From Pelagibius sp. Alg239-R121 (GTDB lineage: Bacteria; Pseudomonadota; Alphaproteobacteria; Kiloniellales; Kiloniellaceae), in the NCBI RefSeq assembly GCF_947331435.1, contig NZ_CAMZOF010000001.1:1488001-1552000 (forward strand): a stretch of DNA of 64,000 nucleotides, given 5' to 3'. The translations under genes and the position numbers were made by a program. Shown here in pieces: positions 44,381 to 52,451 of the stretch. The notes below the pieces were generated by a model. It was not told where the DNA came from, made no database searches, and saw only the letters and a list, made by a program, of their open reading frames with translations. Positions within the stretch are counted from its first letter, which is position 1. Each line of letters begins with the position of its first letter.

Positions 44381-45961
44381 TCAGTACCAGGCGTCTTCGA
44401 CGGCGTCTTTTTTGTTGCGAATGAAGGCTTGGAGTTCTTCATCGACAGCGGGATCCAGCGGCGGGGCCTCATAAGATTTGAGTGTCGCCGTCCAACGGCC
44501 ATGCGCACGCTTCAGTGCGTCCTGCGCACCGTTGTCCCGCCATTGTTCGTAGGATGAAGAATCCGCCAGCTCCGAATCGAAGAACGCGGTTTCATAGTTG
44601 CTCATGGTATGGGCACAGCCGAAGAAGTGCTTGCCGGGACCGACTTCCCGGAAGGCGTCCAACGCCAGAGCATTGTCATCCAGCGCCAGACCTTTCAGAA
44701 AGCTGTGCATCATGCCCAGATGATCGGCGTCCATGACAAACTTTTCGTAGCCCATGACCAAGCCGCCCTCCAGCCAGCCGGCGGAATGCAGAATAAAGTT
44801 CGCGCCGCTGAGCAGAGCAGGCATCAGGGAATCCGCGCTTTCCTGTGCCGCCTGGGCATCGGCTACTTTCGAAGCCGTCAGCGATCCGCCACAGCGTAAG
44901 GGCACGCCTAAACGCCGTGCCAGTTGCCCGACCGCCAGATAGGCGACCGCCGGTTCCGGCATCCCGAAGGTTGGTGCGCCGGACCGAAGTGACATGGAGC
45001 TGAGGAAGTTGCCGTAGATCACGGGCGCGCCAGGCCGGGCAAGCTGAGTCAGTGCCACACCCACCATGGCTTCCGCATGGGCCTGGGCGATCGCGCCCGC
45101 GGTGGTCACAGGCCCCATGGCGCCGCCCAGGATGAAGGGGACGATTACGCTGCCCTGGTTTGCCGTGGCATAGGTGCGGATGACTTCGGTAACGATGCCG
45201 TCGTAGACCAGAGGCGAGTTGACGTTGACGTTGCCCATGATCACGCAGTTCTGGTCGGCATAGTCTTGTCCGAATGCGATGCGCGCGAGTTCGATAGAGT
45301 CCTGTGCCCGCTCGGTCGTGGTGACCGAGCCGAGGAAGGCTTTGTCGCTGTAGCGGATATGGCTGTAGACCATATCCAGATGCCGCTTGTTCACCGGGAC
45401 GTCGACCGGTTCGCAGATGGTGCCGCCTGAGTGATGAATCCAGGGCGAGGCATAGGCCAGCTTTATCAGGTTCTGAAAGTCTTCGAGTGCTCCGTAGCGC
45501 CGGCCGCCCTCCAGGTCGCTGACGAAGGGCGAACCATAAGCGGGAACGAAGACAACGTTGTCACCGCCGATGGTCACTGAGCGCGCCGGATTGCGCGCGT
45601 TCTGAACAAAGGTCTTAGGTGTGGTCGCCTGGATGATGCTGCGCACGAGGCCGCGTGGGAACCGGATTCGCTCGCCCTCAACCTCCGCACCGGCGTTTTG
45701 CCAGAGGTCCAGGGAAACCTGGTCGCCCCGGATCTCGATGCCGATCTCCTGCAGAATAGTATCTGCGGCATCGTCTAGTTTCTGCAGCCCCTCTTCAGAT
45801 AACAGTTCGTAGTATGGAACCTGGCGTGTGATGAAGGCAGGAGCCGAAACCACACCTTCGGCCCGGCGCGCCTGCCTGGCTTTTCGGCCCCGGCGGCCTT
45901 CACGCGATGCGGTTTCATCCCCGCTGAAGGCTGTGATGGAGTCATCGGTCTGCGCCGCCAT
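44381..45961 (-). CDS. Trimethylamine methyltransferase (MttB) superfamily protein, non-pyrrolysine
   Basis: 526 residues. A basic N-terminal extension (GRRGRKARQARRAEG) is followed by the MttB barrel: LSEEGLQKLDDAADTILQEI, GGDNVVFVPAYGSPFVSDLE, ASPWIHHSGGTICEPVD, KAFLGSVTTTERAQDSIELA and MGNVNVNSPLVYDG. No in-frame amber codon, so it is a non-pyrrolysine (MtgB-like) member. Relatives demethylate glycine betaine, proline betaine or carnitine, usually giving the methyl to a corrinoid protein; none is encoded nearby. It is the first gene of its operon and is divergent from a LysR gene. Confidence 0.87.
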   Translation of the reverse strand: MAAQTDDSITAFSGDETASREGRRGRKARQARRAEGVVSAPAFITRQVPYYELLSEEGLQKLDDAADTILQEIGIEIRGDQVSLDLWQNAGAEVEGERIRFPRGLVRSIIQATTPKTFVQNARNPARSVTIGGDNVVFVPAYGSPFVSDLEGGRRYGALEDFQNLIKLAYASPWIHHSGGTICEPVDVPVNKRHLDMVYSHIRYSDKAFLGSVTTTERAQDSIELARIAFGQDYADQNCVIMGNVNVNSPLVYDGIVTEVIRTYATANQGSVIVPFILGGAMGPVTTAGAIAQAHAEAMVGVALTQLARPGAPVIYGNFLSSMSLRSGAPTFGMPEPAVAYLAVGQLARRLGVPLRCGGSLTASKVADAQAAQESADSLMPALLSGANFILHSAGWLEGGLVMGYEKFVMDADHLGMMHSFLKGLALDDNALALDAFREVGPGKHFFGCAHTMSNYETAFFDSELADSSSYEQWRDNGAQDALKRAHGRWTATLKSYEAPPLDPAVDEELQAFIRNKKDAVEDAWY

Positions 45962-46129
45962 GATCTTGTTCCGCTTCAGTCAAGAACCATCGAGTTCGAA
46001 TATCGTCGACGCCTTGCCGGTTAAGGCTTCCCGGCATGGCGTCACATCAATCCTAATGCCGATAACTCTAATCCGGGTCAGAAATTCTGTGACGCTTGAA
46101 AATCCTTGTTTTAAGAATAAGCTGTGTTT

Positions 46130-47035
46130 ATGCAAAACCTCCGTAATCTCATTCCCTCGCCGGGCGCTCTCTTCGTATTTGAAGCGGCGGGACGATTATC
46201 CAGCTTCACGAGAGCGGCGGAGGAGCTCAGCATCTCTCAGGCAGCCGTAAGCTATGCCATAAAGCAGCTTGAGGAGGCATTGGGGCAGGCTTTGTTTCGG
46301 CGTCAGCACCGCAAGGTCGCTCTAACCGAAGCCGGAGAGCGCTTCTTCTCCGATGTCTCTATCGGATTGGCGCATATCCGGCGTTCAGCGGAAGCTTTGC
46401 ACCAGAGCCAGAGCGGCCGGCATGTGACGCTCTCGGTCTCCACCGCCTTCGCCAGCCAGTGGATCCTGCCACGCCTTGCCGGGTTCCATGCCGATTGCCC
46501 TTCCGTCGATCTGCGCCTGCAGACGACAGATCGGGACAGCGATCTTGCCGCAGAGGGTATTGCCTTAGGGATCCGGCGTGGATCGGGAGGTTGGGCCGAA
46601 TACGAGACGGCGCTTTTGGCGCCCGAGGAAATCCGACCAATCTGCAGCCCGGCTTATCTCGCTAATGAGCTCGGCGTGCCCACGGTCGAAAGTCTCGCCC
46701 GCGAAAAACTCATCCATCTGGAGGAACCTTTTCGCGTTCGCCCAGGCTGGTCCGAATGGTTTTCGGCGCATGGGGTCACCTATCAAAGCCGGGACGACGG
46801 CCTGCGCTTGAACGACTACGCCTTGGTTATCCAGGCGGCTCAGGAAGGCGAGGGCGTGGCGCTGGGCTGGCAGCATCTCACCCGCCGTTTGATCGAACAG
46901 GGTGTGCTCGTGAACCCCGTCGATGAGGTTCTGCATGGCGAGTTCGGCTTTTACGTGGTCTGGCCGAAAACTATCGCACTCAGTCCCGATGCAGAACAGG
47001 TCCGAGACTGGCTGCTGACCCAGGCGGAAGTTTAA
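46130..47035 (+). CDS. LysR family regulator
   Basis: 301 residues from ATG 46130; an in-frame GTG at 46124 is less likely. HTH region: IPSPGALFVFEAAGRLSSFT, AAEELSISQAAVSYAIKQLE, ALFRRQHRKVALT. Effector domain: FASQWILPRLAGFH and AAQEGEGVALGWQHLTRRLI. It is divergent from the MttB-family gene, with 168 bases between start codons, so it probably regulates that operon. On the other side it converges with the sugar-acid dehydratase gene. Confidence 0.87.
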   Translation: MQNLRNLIPSPGALFVFEAAGRLSSFTRAAEELSISQAAVSYAIKQLEEALGQALFRRQHRKVALTEAGERFFSDVSIGLAHIRRSAEALHQSQSGRHVTLSVSTAFASQWILPRLAGFHADCPSVDLRLQTTDRDSDLAAEGIALGIRRGSGGWAEYETALLAPEEIRPICSPAYLANELGVPTVESLAREKLIHLEEPFRVRPGWSEWFSAHGVTYQSRDDGLRLNDYALVIQAAQEGEGVALGWQHLTRRLIEQGVLVNPVDEVLHGEFGFYVVWPKTIALSPDAEQVRDWLLTQAEV

Positions 47036-47117
47036 CCGGCGTTATCACTGACAGGGATTATTGGCCGCCTGCGATCATTGCCCGTCAATGGTTGTTCACT
47101 TTAGTGGGCGTTTCCCT

Positions 47118-48914
47118 TTAGTGGTTGTTTCTGGGCGTCGTCTCGGTGACCCGGTGATACTTGACCGTCGGTTCCAGGCACATGCCGGTCGAAAGATCGC
47201 CGACCATGGAGCGGTAGATTTCCTGCCAGCCGGTCTGATGCGGCGGGATCGACTGTGCCCAGGCGGCCTTGCGGCTGGCGATCTCTTCATCTGAAATGAG
47301 CATGTCGACGCGGCCCTTGCGCAGGTCGACGCGGAGGATATCACCGGTTTTCACGATCGCCATACCGCCACCCAGGGCGGATTCAGGCGAAACGTTCAGG
47401 ATCGAAGGACTACCCGAGGTGCCGGACTGGCGGCCGTCACCGATGGTCGGCAGGGCGGTGATGCCCGCTTTGATCAGATCGTCCGGCGGCTGCATGTTGA
47501 CCACCTCGGCGGCGCCCGGATAGCCGATAGGACCGGCGCCCCGGATTAGCAGCGTGCTGCGCTCGTCGATCTTGAGTTCCGGATCGTTGATCCGGTCGTG
47601 ATAGTCTTCCGGACCTTCGAAGACGATGACACGGGATTCGAAGGCGTCGGGGTCGTCGGGATTGGCCAGAAAGCGCGCCCGGAAATCCGGGCTGATCACG
47701 CTGGTTTTCATGATCCCGGAATCAAAAAGATTGCCGGTCAGTACCCTGAAACCCGCCTGCTGTTTCAGAGGGTTGTCCAGCGGGCGGATCACATCATCGT
47801 CGTAGGCTTCGGCGTCCGCGTAGGCTTCGGCCATGGTCTGACCGCTGACGGACAGGGCGTTTTCGCGCAATGCCCCGAGTTCTTTCAGGCGGGCAAAGAC
47901 GGCAGGAACCCCGCCTGCGCGGTGATAACTCTCGGCGAGATGCTCACCGGCAGGTTGGCAGTTGACCAGCAGCGGCAGATCGAAGCCGTGCTTTTCCCAA
48001 TCCCAGACGTTCAACTCGACTCCCATATGGCGCGCCACGGCGACCAGATGGATCGGGGCATTGGTAGAACCGCCGATCAAGGTGTTGACGGCAATGGCGT
48101 TCTCAAAGGCGTCCCGGGTCATGATCTTGTCGGGTGTTAGATCCTCATGGACCATGTCAACGATGCGCCGCCCCGTGCGATATGCCATCTGCGCGCGGTC
48201 TCTATAAGGAGCGGGGATCGACGCGCAGCCGGGCAGGCTCATGCCCAGGGCTTCGGCGAGGGAGTTCATGGTTGAGGCCGTGCCCATAGTGTTGCAGTGG
48301 CCGAGGCTTGGAGCGGCGTCGCCGACGAACTTGATGAATTCCTCGCCGGTGATGTCGCCTGCAGAGAAGCGCTGGCGGCATTCCCAGGCAATCGCGCCGG
48401 ACCCAAGCTGGGGCTTGCCATCACGGTAACTATCCAGCATCGGTCCGCCGGAGAGTACGATAGAGGGCAGGTTCGCTGTGGCCGCGGCCATCAACAGGGC
48501 AGGTGTGGTCTTGTCGCAGCCGGTGGTCAGGATCACGCCGTCCAGCGGATAGCCGTGCATCACCTCAACGGCGCCCAGGTAGGCGAGATTTCGGTCGAGC
48601 GAAGCCGTCGGCCGGCGCCCGGTTTCCTGGATCGGATGCACGGGAAACACCAAGGGAACACCGCCCGCGTCTCGGATTCCGTCGCGCAGGCGCTCTTCAA
48701 GTTGAACGTGGATGCGGTTGCAGGGCGAAAGGTCACTGCCGGTCTGGGCGATGCCGATGATCGGACGTCCGGACTGCAGTTCCTCCGGGGTCAGGCCGAA
48801 GTTGAAATACCGCTCCAGATAAAGCGCGGTCATCCCAGGATCGCCGGCGATGTTGAACCACTTTTCGCTGCGTAGCGCTTTACGTTCCGATCCGTTTTCG
48901 GGCTTCTTCGACAT
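47118..48914 (-). CDS. xylD: IlvD/EDD family sugar-acid dehydratase (probable D-xylonate/L-arabinonate dehydratase)
   Basis: 598 residues, the size of pentonate dehydratases. Iron-sulfur ligands are visible at SPCN (Cys65), TGCDKTTPA (Cys133) and GHCNTMGTAST (Cys207). The C-terminal barrel has SGSPSILNVSPE. It dehydrates an aldonic acid to a 2-keto-3-deoxy acid. The SMP-30 lactonase and FAH-type dehydratase encoded divergently from 49082 complete a Weimberg-like set, supporting a pentonate substrate, though D-xylonate versus L-arabinonate cannot be decided. ATG 48914 opens the conserved N-terminus. Confidence 0.88.
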   Translation of the reverse strand: MSKKPENGSERKALRSEKWFNIAGDPGMTALYLERYFNFGLTPEELQSGRPIIGIAQTGSDLSPCNRIHVQLEERLRDGIRDAGGVPLVFPVHPIQETGRRPTASLDRNLAYLGAVEVMHGYPLDGVILTTGCDKTTPALLMAAATANLPSIVLSGGPMLDSYRDGKPQLGSGAIAWECRQRFSAGDITGEEFIKFVGDAAPSLGHCNTMGTASTMNSLAEALGMSLPGCASIPAPYRDRAQMAYRTGRRIVDMVHEDLTPDKIMTRDAFENAIAVNTLIGGSTNAPIHLVAVARHMGVELNVWDWEKHGFDLPLLVNCQPAGEHLAESYHRAGGVPAVFARLKELGALRENALSVSGQTMAEAYADAEAYDDDVIRPLDNPLKQQAGFRVLTGNLFDSGIMKTSVISPDFRARFLANPDDPDAFESRVIVFEGPEDYHDRINDPELKIDERSTLLIRGAGPIGYPGAAEVVNMQPPDDLIKAGITALPTIGDGRQSGTSGSPSILNVSPESALGGGMAIVKTGDILRVDLRKGRVDMLISDEEIASRKAAWAQSIPPHQTGWQEIYRSMVGDLSTGMCLEPTVKYHRVTETTPRNNH

Positions 48915-49081
48915 GAGTTACCGTTCCTGCTGGTAGAGATTCTGCGCTGCTGCGGGAGGCGGCTATCGACAGGATCTCTTCGTTGTCGTAAAAAGTAATA
49001 CTAATAGAAATAGGCTATGGCGATGGCAATGTCACGCGCTGCTTCAGCCGCTTGATATGGCTGAATTTTTTGAGCGGTGCG

Positions 49082-50032
49082 ATGAGCACAGCTGCCCGGC
49101 AAGAATGTGAACAAGAGAGCGTTATCGGAATCGTGACGGAGACAATTCTACAGGGGGAGCTGCTTCTGGACTGCCGTAATCAGCTCGGCGAAGGCGTGCG
49201 CTGGCACGCCGAACAGCAAAAACTCTACTGGGTCGATATTCAGCGCGCGCAGCTCTGGGCGATGAAGCCGGAAGACCAGAGCACTCAGACCTGGGACCTG
49301 CCGGAGCGCATCGGCTCCTTCGCCTTCCGACAAGCCGGAGATCTGTTGGTTGCGCTTGAGACGGGCTTGCACAGTTTTAACCTCGATAACGGGGCGGTTA
49401 AACGACTGACCCATTTCGAAGCGGATCTGTCCAGCACCCGCATGAACGACGGGGTCTGCGACCGGCAGGGGCGGTTTGTGGTCGGCGGACTGGACGAGCA
49501 GAGCCTGCGGCCGCTGTCGTCCGTGATTTCCTATGATTCGGAGGGCCGGGTCTCGACCTTGATTTCGGACGTGGGTTGCACCAACTCGCTTGCCTTCAGC
49601 AGCGACGGCCGAAGCATGTATTTTGCCGACACCTCGGATCGTTACATCTATCGTTACGACTACGACCCGGTGGCTGGCGGACTCGGTGACCGGACGCTCT
49701 ATGCAACCCTTCCGCCTGGTGGAGGCCGTCCGGACGGCTCTACCGTCGATGCCCAGGATCATTTATGGAACGCGGAGTGGGGCGGGGCGCGCGTCACCTG
49801 TTATCATCCCGACGCTGGTGTCGTAGTGCGGGTTGAGCTGCCGGTCAGCAATATTACCTGCTGCACCTTTGGCGGACCGGATCTGACAACACTCTTCATC
49901 ACCTCGGCGCGGGACGGTCTCAGCGAAAAACGGCTCGCCGCGCAGCCGAACGCGGGCAGTCTCTTCGTCTGCGATCTTGCGGCCGCCGGATTGAATAACA
50001 GCGGCCTTCCCGATGTTCCCTATGCCGGCTAA
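49082..50032 (+). CDS. xylC: SMP-30/gluconolactonase family sugar lactonase (probable xylonolactonase)
   Basis: 316 residues from ATG 49082, preceded by GAGCGG. Six-bladed propeller features are LGEGVRWHAEQQKLYWVDIQ (metal-binding Glu), LPERIGSFAFRQAG, RMNDGVCDRQGRFVVG, TNSLAFSSDGRSMYFADTSD and RPDGSTVDAQDHLWNAEWGG. Such lactonases open sugar lactones to aldonic acids, the step before the dehydratase encoded divergently. The FAH-type dehydratase gene follows 27 bases downstream. A TTG-initiated extension to 49052 is possible but not supported. Confidence 0.87.
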   Translation: MSTAARQECEQESVIGIVTETILQGELLLDCRNQLGEGVRWHAEQQKLYWVDIQRAQLWAMKPEDQSTQTWDLPERIGSFAFRQAGDLLVALETGLHSFNLDNGAVKRLTHFEADLSSTRMNDGVCDRQGRFVVGGLDEQSLRPLSSVISYDSEGRVSTLISDVGCTNSLAFSSDGRSMYFADTSDRYIYRYDYDPVAGGLGDRTLYATLPPGGGRPDGSTVDAQDHLWNAEWGGARVTCYHPDAGVVVRVELPVSNITCCTFGGPDLTTLFITSARDGLSEKRLAAQPNAGSLFVCDLAAAGLNNSGLPDVPYAG

Positions 50033-50059
50033 CGGCTCCTTGCAGAAAGTCGAAACCCC

Positions 50060-51244
50060 ATGATGCCAACCATCGATGTTTCAGGACTGTTGCCGGCGGA
50101 CAGTGACTCGGCCCTATTGGTCGGGCGTGTCTGGGAGCCTGCGCTTGGCGGGCCGACCCTCTGCCTGCTGCGCGGGGGTGAGCTGCTCGATCTGAGTCCC
50201 GTCGCGGCGACCATGAGCGAGCTGCTGGAGAGCGAAGACCTGGCGGGCGCGCTGACTTCGGCAGGGGACCTGCGTTCCATCGCATCGCTCGAGGATGCGC
50301 TTGCAGGCAGTCAGGCGAACACGGCGACCGAGACCCGCCTGCACCTGCTGGCACCCTGCGACCTGCAGGCAGTCAAGGCCGCCGGCGTCACCTTCGTCGC
50401 CTCGATGCTGGAACGGGTGATCGAGGAACAGGCGCGCGGCGATGCGGGCAAGGCCGAGGCAATCCGAAAGGATATGACCGCAATCATCGGTGACGACCTT
50501 TCGAAGATCGAGCCCGGGTCGCCCGGCGCCGCCCGCATCAAGGAGGTGTTGCTGGAAAAGGGCGCCTGGTCACAGTACTTAGAGGTCGGCATCGGCCCGG
50601 ACGCCGAGGTCTTCACCAAGGGTCAGCCTCTTTCGTCAATGGGTTTTGGTGCTCAGGTCGGGCTGCATCCCGGCTCAACCTGGAACAACCCCGAGCCCGA
50701 GGTAGTTCTGGCGGTCAACAGCCGGGGCGAGATCGTCGGCGCGACCCTGGGCAACGACGTCAATCTGCGCGACTTCGAAGGCCGTTCGGCGCTGCTGCTC
50801 GGCAAGGCCAAGGACAACAATGCCTCCTGTTCGATCGGGCCGTTCTTGCGGATCTTCGATCGCGGCTTCACGATGGATGACGTGCGCGACCTGGACCTCT
50901 CCATGACGATCGAAGGCACCGACAACTACCGCCTGGAAGCGGTCAGTTCCATGAGCAAGATCAGCCGCGACCCGGCTGGCATCGTGGAGCAGACCATCGG
51001 GGCGCATCATCAGTATCCGGATGGCTTCATGCTGTTTCTGGGCACGATGTTTGCGCCGACCGACGATCGTGACAATCCCGGCGAAGGTTTCACGCATAAA
51101 GTCGGCGACCGGGTGACGATTGCGACGCCGAAACTGGGGGCGCTTATGAATCACGTCAATCGCTCGGATCAGCTTCCGCCTTGGCGCTTCGGGACAGGTG
51201 AGCTGATGCGCAACCTCGCGAAACGGGGTTTGCTCAGCTCGTAG
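50060..51244 (+). CDS. xylX: FAH family 2-keto-3-deoxy-pentonate dehydratase (XylX-like)
   Basis: 394 residues. The fumarylacetoacetate-hydrolase-type fold is recognised by GVTFVASMLERVIEEQARGD, the metal-binding NNPEPEVVLAVNSRGEIVGA, LGNDVNLRDFEGRSALLLGK, and HHQYPDGFMLFLGTMFAPTD. Members in Caulobacter (XylX) convert 2-keto-3-deoxy-D-xylonate to alpha-ketoglutarate semialdehyde. Together with xylC upstream and divergent xylD this makes three Weimberg steps. The expected sugar dehydrogenase and semialdehyde dehydrogenase are not in the window. The start has no strong ribosome binding site. Confidence 0.87.
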   Translation: MMPTIDVSGLLPADSDSALLVGRVWEPALGGPTLCLLRGGELLDLSPVAATMSELLESEDLAGALTSAGDLRSIASLEDALAGSQANTATETRLHLLAPCDLQAVKAAGVTFVASMLERVIEEQARGDAGKAEAIRKDMTAIIGDDLSKIEPGSPGAARIKEVLLEKGAWSQYLEVGIGPDAEVFTKGQPLSSMGFGAQVGLHPGSTWNNPEPEVVLAVNSRGEIVGATLGNDVNLRDFEGRSALLLGKAKDNNASCSIGPFLRIFDRGFTMDDVRDLDLSMTIEGTDNYRLEAVSSMSKISRDPAGIVEQTIGAHHQYPDGFMLFLGTMFAPTDDRDNPGEGFTHKVGDRVTIATPKLGALMNHVNRSDQLPPWRFGTGELMRNLAKRGLLSS

Positions 51245-51282
51245 AGGTGATCCGGGTTAGGCGGAATCGCCATAGGCGATCT

Positions 51283-51380
51283 GTCGTCCCGGTGAATCTA
51301 CTCTAACCATATGGTTTAGAGCGGATTCACATGTTTTGACGAAACCACAGGGTGGTTCCGACTAAACATGATCCGATCTA
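51283..51380. repeat. Dispersed palindromic repeat, copy B, between convergent genes
   Basis: Gap-free alignment to copy A (3867-3964). The main imperfect inverted repeat pairs CATGTTTTGACGAAACCA with TGGTTCCGACTAAACATG (three mismatches), with a short loop. It lies after the xylX stop, and its right part overlaps the last codons of the ABC ATPase gene: the C-terminal residues IRSDHV and the stop of that protein are encoded within the repeat. A terminator role is plausible. Confidence 0.8.
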
Positions 51381-52432
51381 ATCGCCTGCTCATCGTTACC
51401 GAAGAAATGCAGGCGGTTCTCATCGAAGCGCAGACCGATATTCTGTCCGGGCTTCGCGTCGATGTCTCCGACGTGACGAACCGTCAGCACGCCCAGCTCA
51501 CCGCAGTCCAGGTAGAGCATAACATCGGCGCCCAAGTACTCGGTGACTTCGATCACGCCGCTGCAATGACCTTCAACAGGCTCGACCACTTCAATGTGTT
51601 CCGGTCGGATGCCGAGATGTACCGGCTCACCGCCGGTGGCGGCATGCACAAAGGATCCCTCGCCATGTCCGGGGAGTTGAAAGCGATCGCCTTCGGCTGA
51701 GCAAGGCATAACATTCATCTTCGGGCTGCCGATAAACTGCGCGACGAAGAGATTGTTCGGCCGTTCGTAGAGTTCACGCGGTGAGCCGACCTGTTCGATC
51801 TTTCCTGCCTGTAGCACCACAATCTTGTCGGCTAGGGTCATGGCCTCGACCTGATCGTGAGTCACGTAGATCATGGTGGCTTTTAAGGTCTGGTGCAGCT
51901 TCGCGATCTCAAAGCGCATGTCGACACGCAGTGCGGCGTCGAGGTTCGACAAGGGCTCGTCGAACAGGAAGGCGCTGGGCTCACGCACGATCGAGCGGCC
52001 GATGGCGACGCGCTGACGCTGCCCGCCGGACAGCGCTTTCGGGCGGCGGTCAAGATAGTCGTCCAGTTTGAGCACTCTGGAAGCGGCTTCGACCTTCTCT
52101 TTGATCTCCGATTTTGGCGCGCCTGCGGTCTTCAGGCCGAAGCCCATGTTGTCGCGCACGTTCATGTGTGGATAAAGCGCGTAGGACTGGAACACCATGG
52201 CCAGTCCGCGTCCCGACGGAGGTTCGCCGGTAACATCGCGCTCGTCGATCTTGACGGCGCCGCGACTGGTTTCTTCAAGCCCCGAAACCAGGCGCAGCAA
52301 GGTCGATTTTCCACAGCCGGAAGGGCCAACGAAGATGACGAACTCGCCGTCCTCGATCTGAAGATCAACGCCCTTGATCACCTGCAGATCACCGAACCAC
52401 TTTTCCACTTTTTCCAGTTGGATCGCACCCAT
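51362..52432 (-). CDS. Sugar ABC transporter ATP-binding protein (UgpC/MalK/MsmX type)
   Basis: 356 residues from ATG 52432. All ATPase motifs are present: Walker A GPSGCGKST, signature ALSGGQRQRVAIGRSIV, Walker B SAFLFDEPLSNLD, H-loop IYVTHDQVEAMTLAD. The C-terminal TOBE/OB domain (VHLGIRPEHIEVVEP) is typical of sugar importers. The last residues (IRSDHV) come from the palindromic repeat copy B and replace the normal end. Last gene of the importer operon, 19 bases after the hydrolase gene. Confidence 0.92.
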   Translation of the reverse strand: MGAIQLEKVEKWFGDLQVIKGVDLQIEDGEFVIFVGPSGCGKSTLLRLVSGLEETSRGAVKIDERDVTGEPPSGRGLAMVFQSYALYPHMNVRDNMGFGLKTAGAPKSEIKEKVEAASRVLKLDDYLDRRPKALSGGQRQRVAIGRSIVREPSAFLFDEPLSNLDAALRVDMRFEIAKLHQTLKATMIYVTHDQVEAMTLADKIVVLQAGKIEQVGSPRELYERPNNLFVAQFIGSPKMNVMPCSAEGDRFQLPGHGEGSFVHAATGGEPVHLGIRPEHIEVVEPVEGHCSGVIEVTEYLGADVMLYLDCGELGVLTVRHVGDIDAKPGQNIGLRFDENRLHFFGNDEQAIRSDHV

Positions 52433-52451
52433 TGTCTTGATCCTTGTCTTG

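Noticed and set aside
44381-45961. Pyrrolysine-containing MttB
   Set aside because: The open frame has no internal amber codon and no pyl genes are nearby, so it is a non-pyrrolysine family member.
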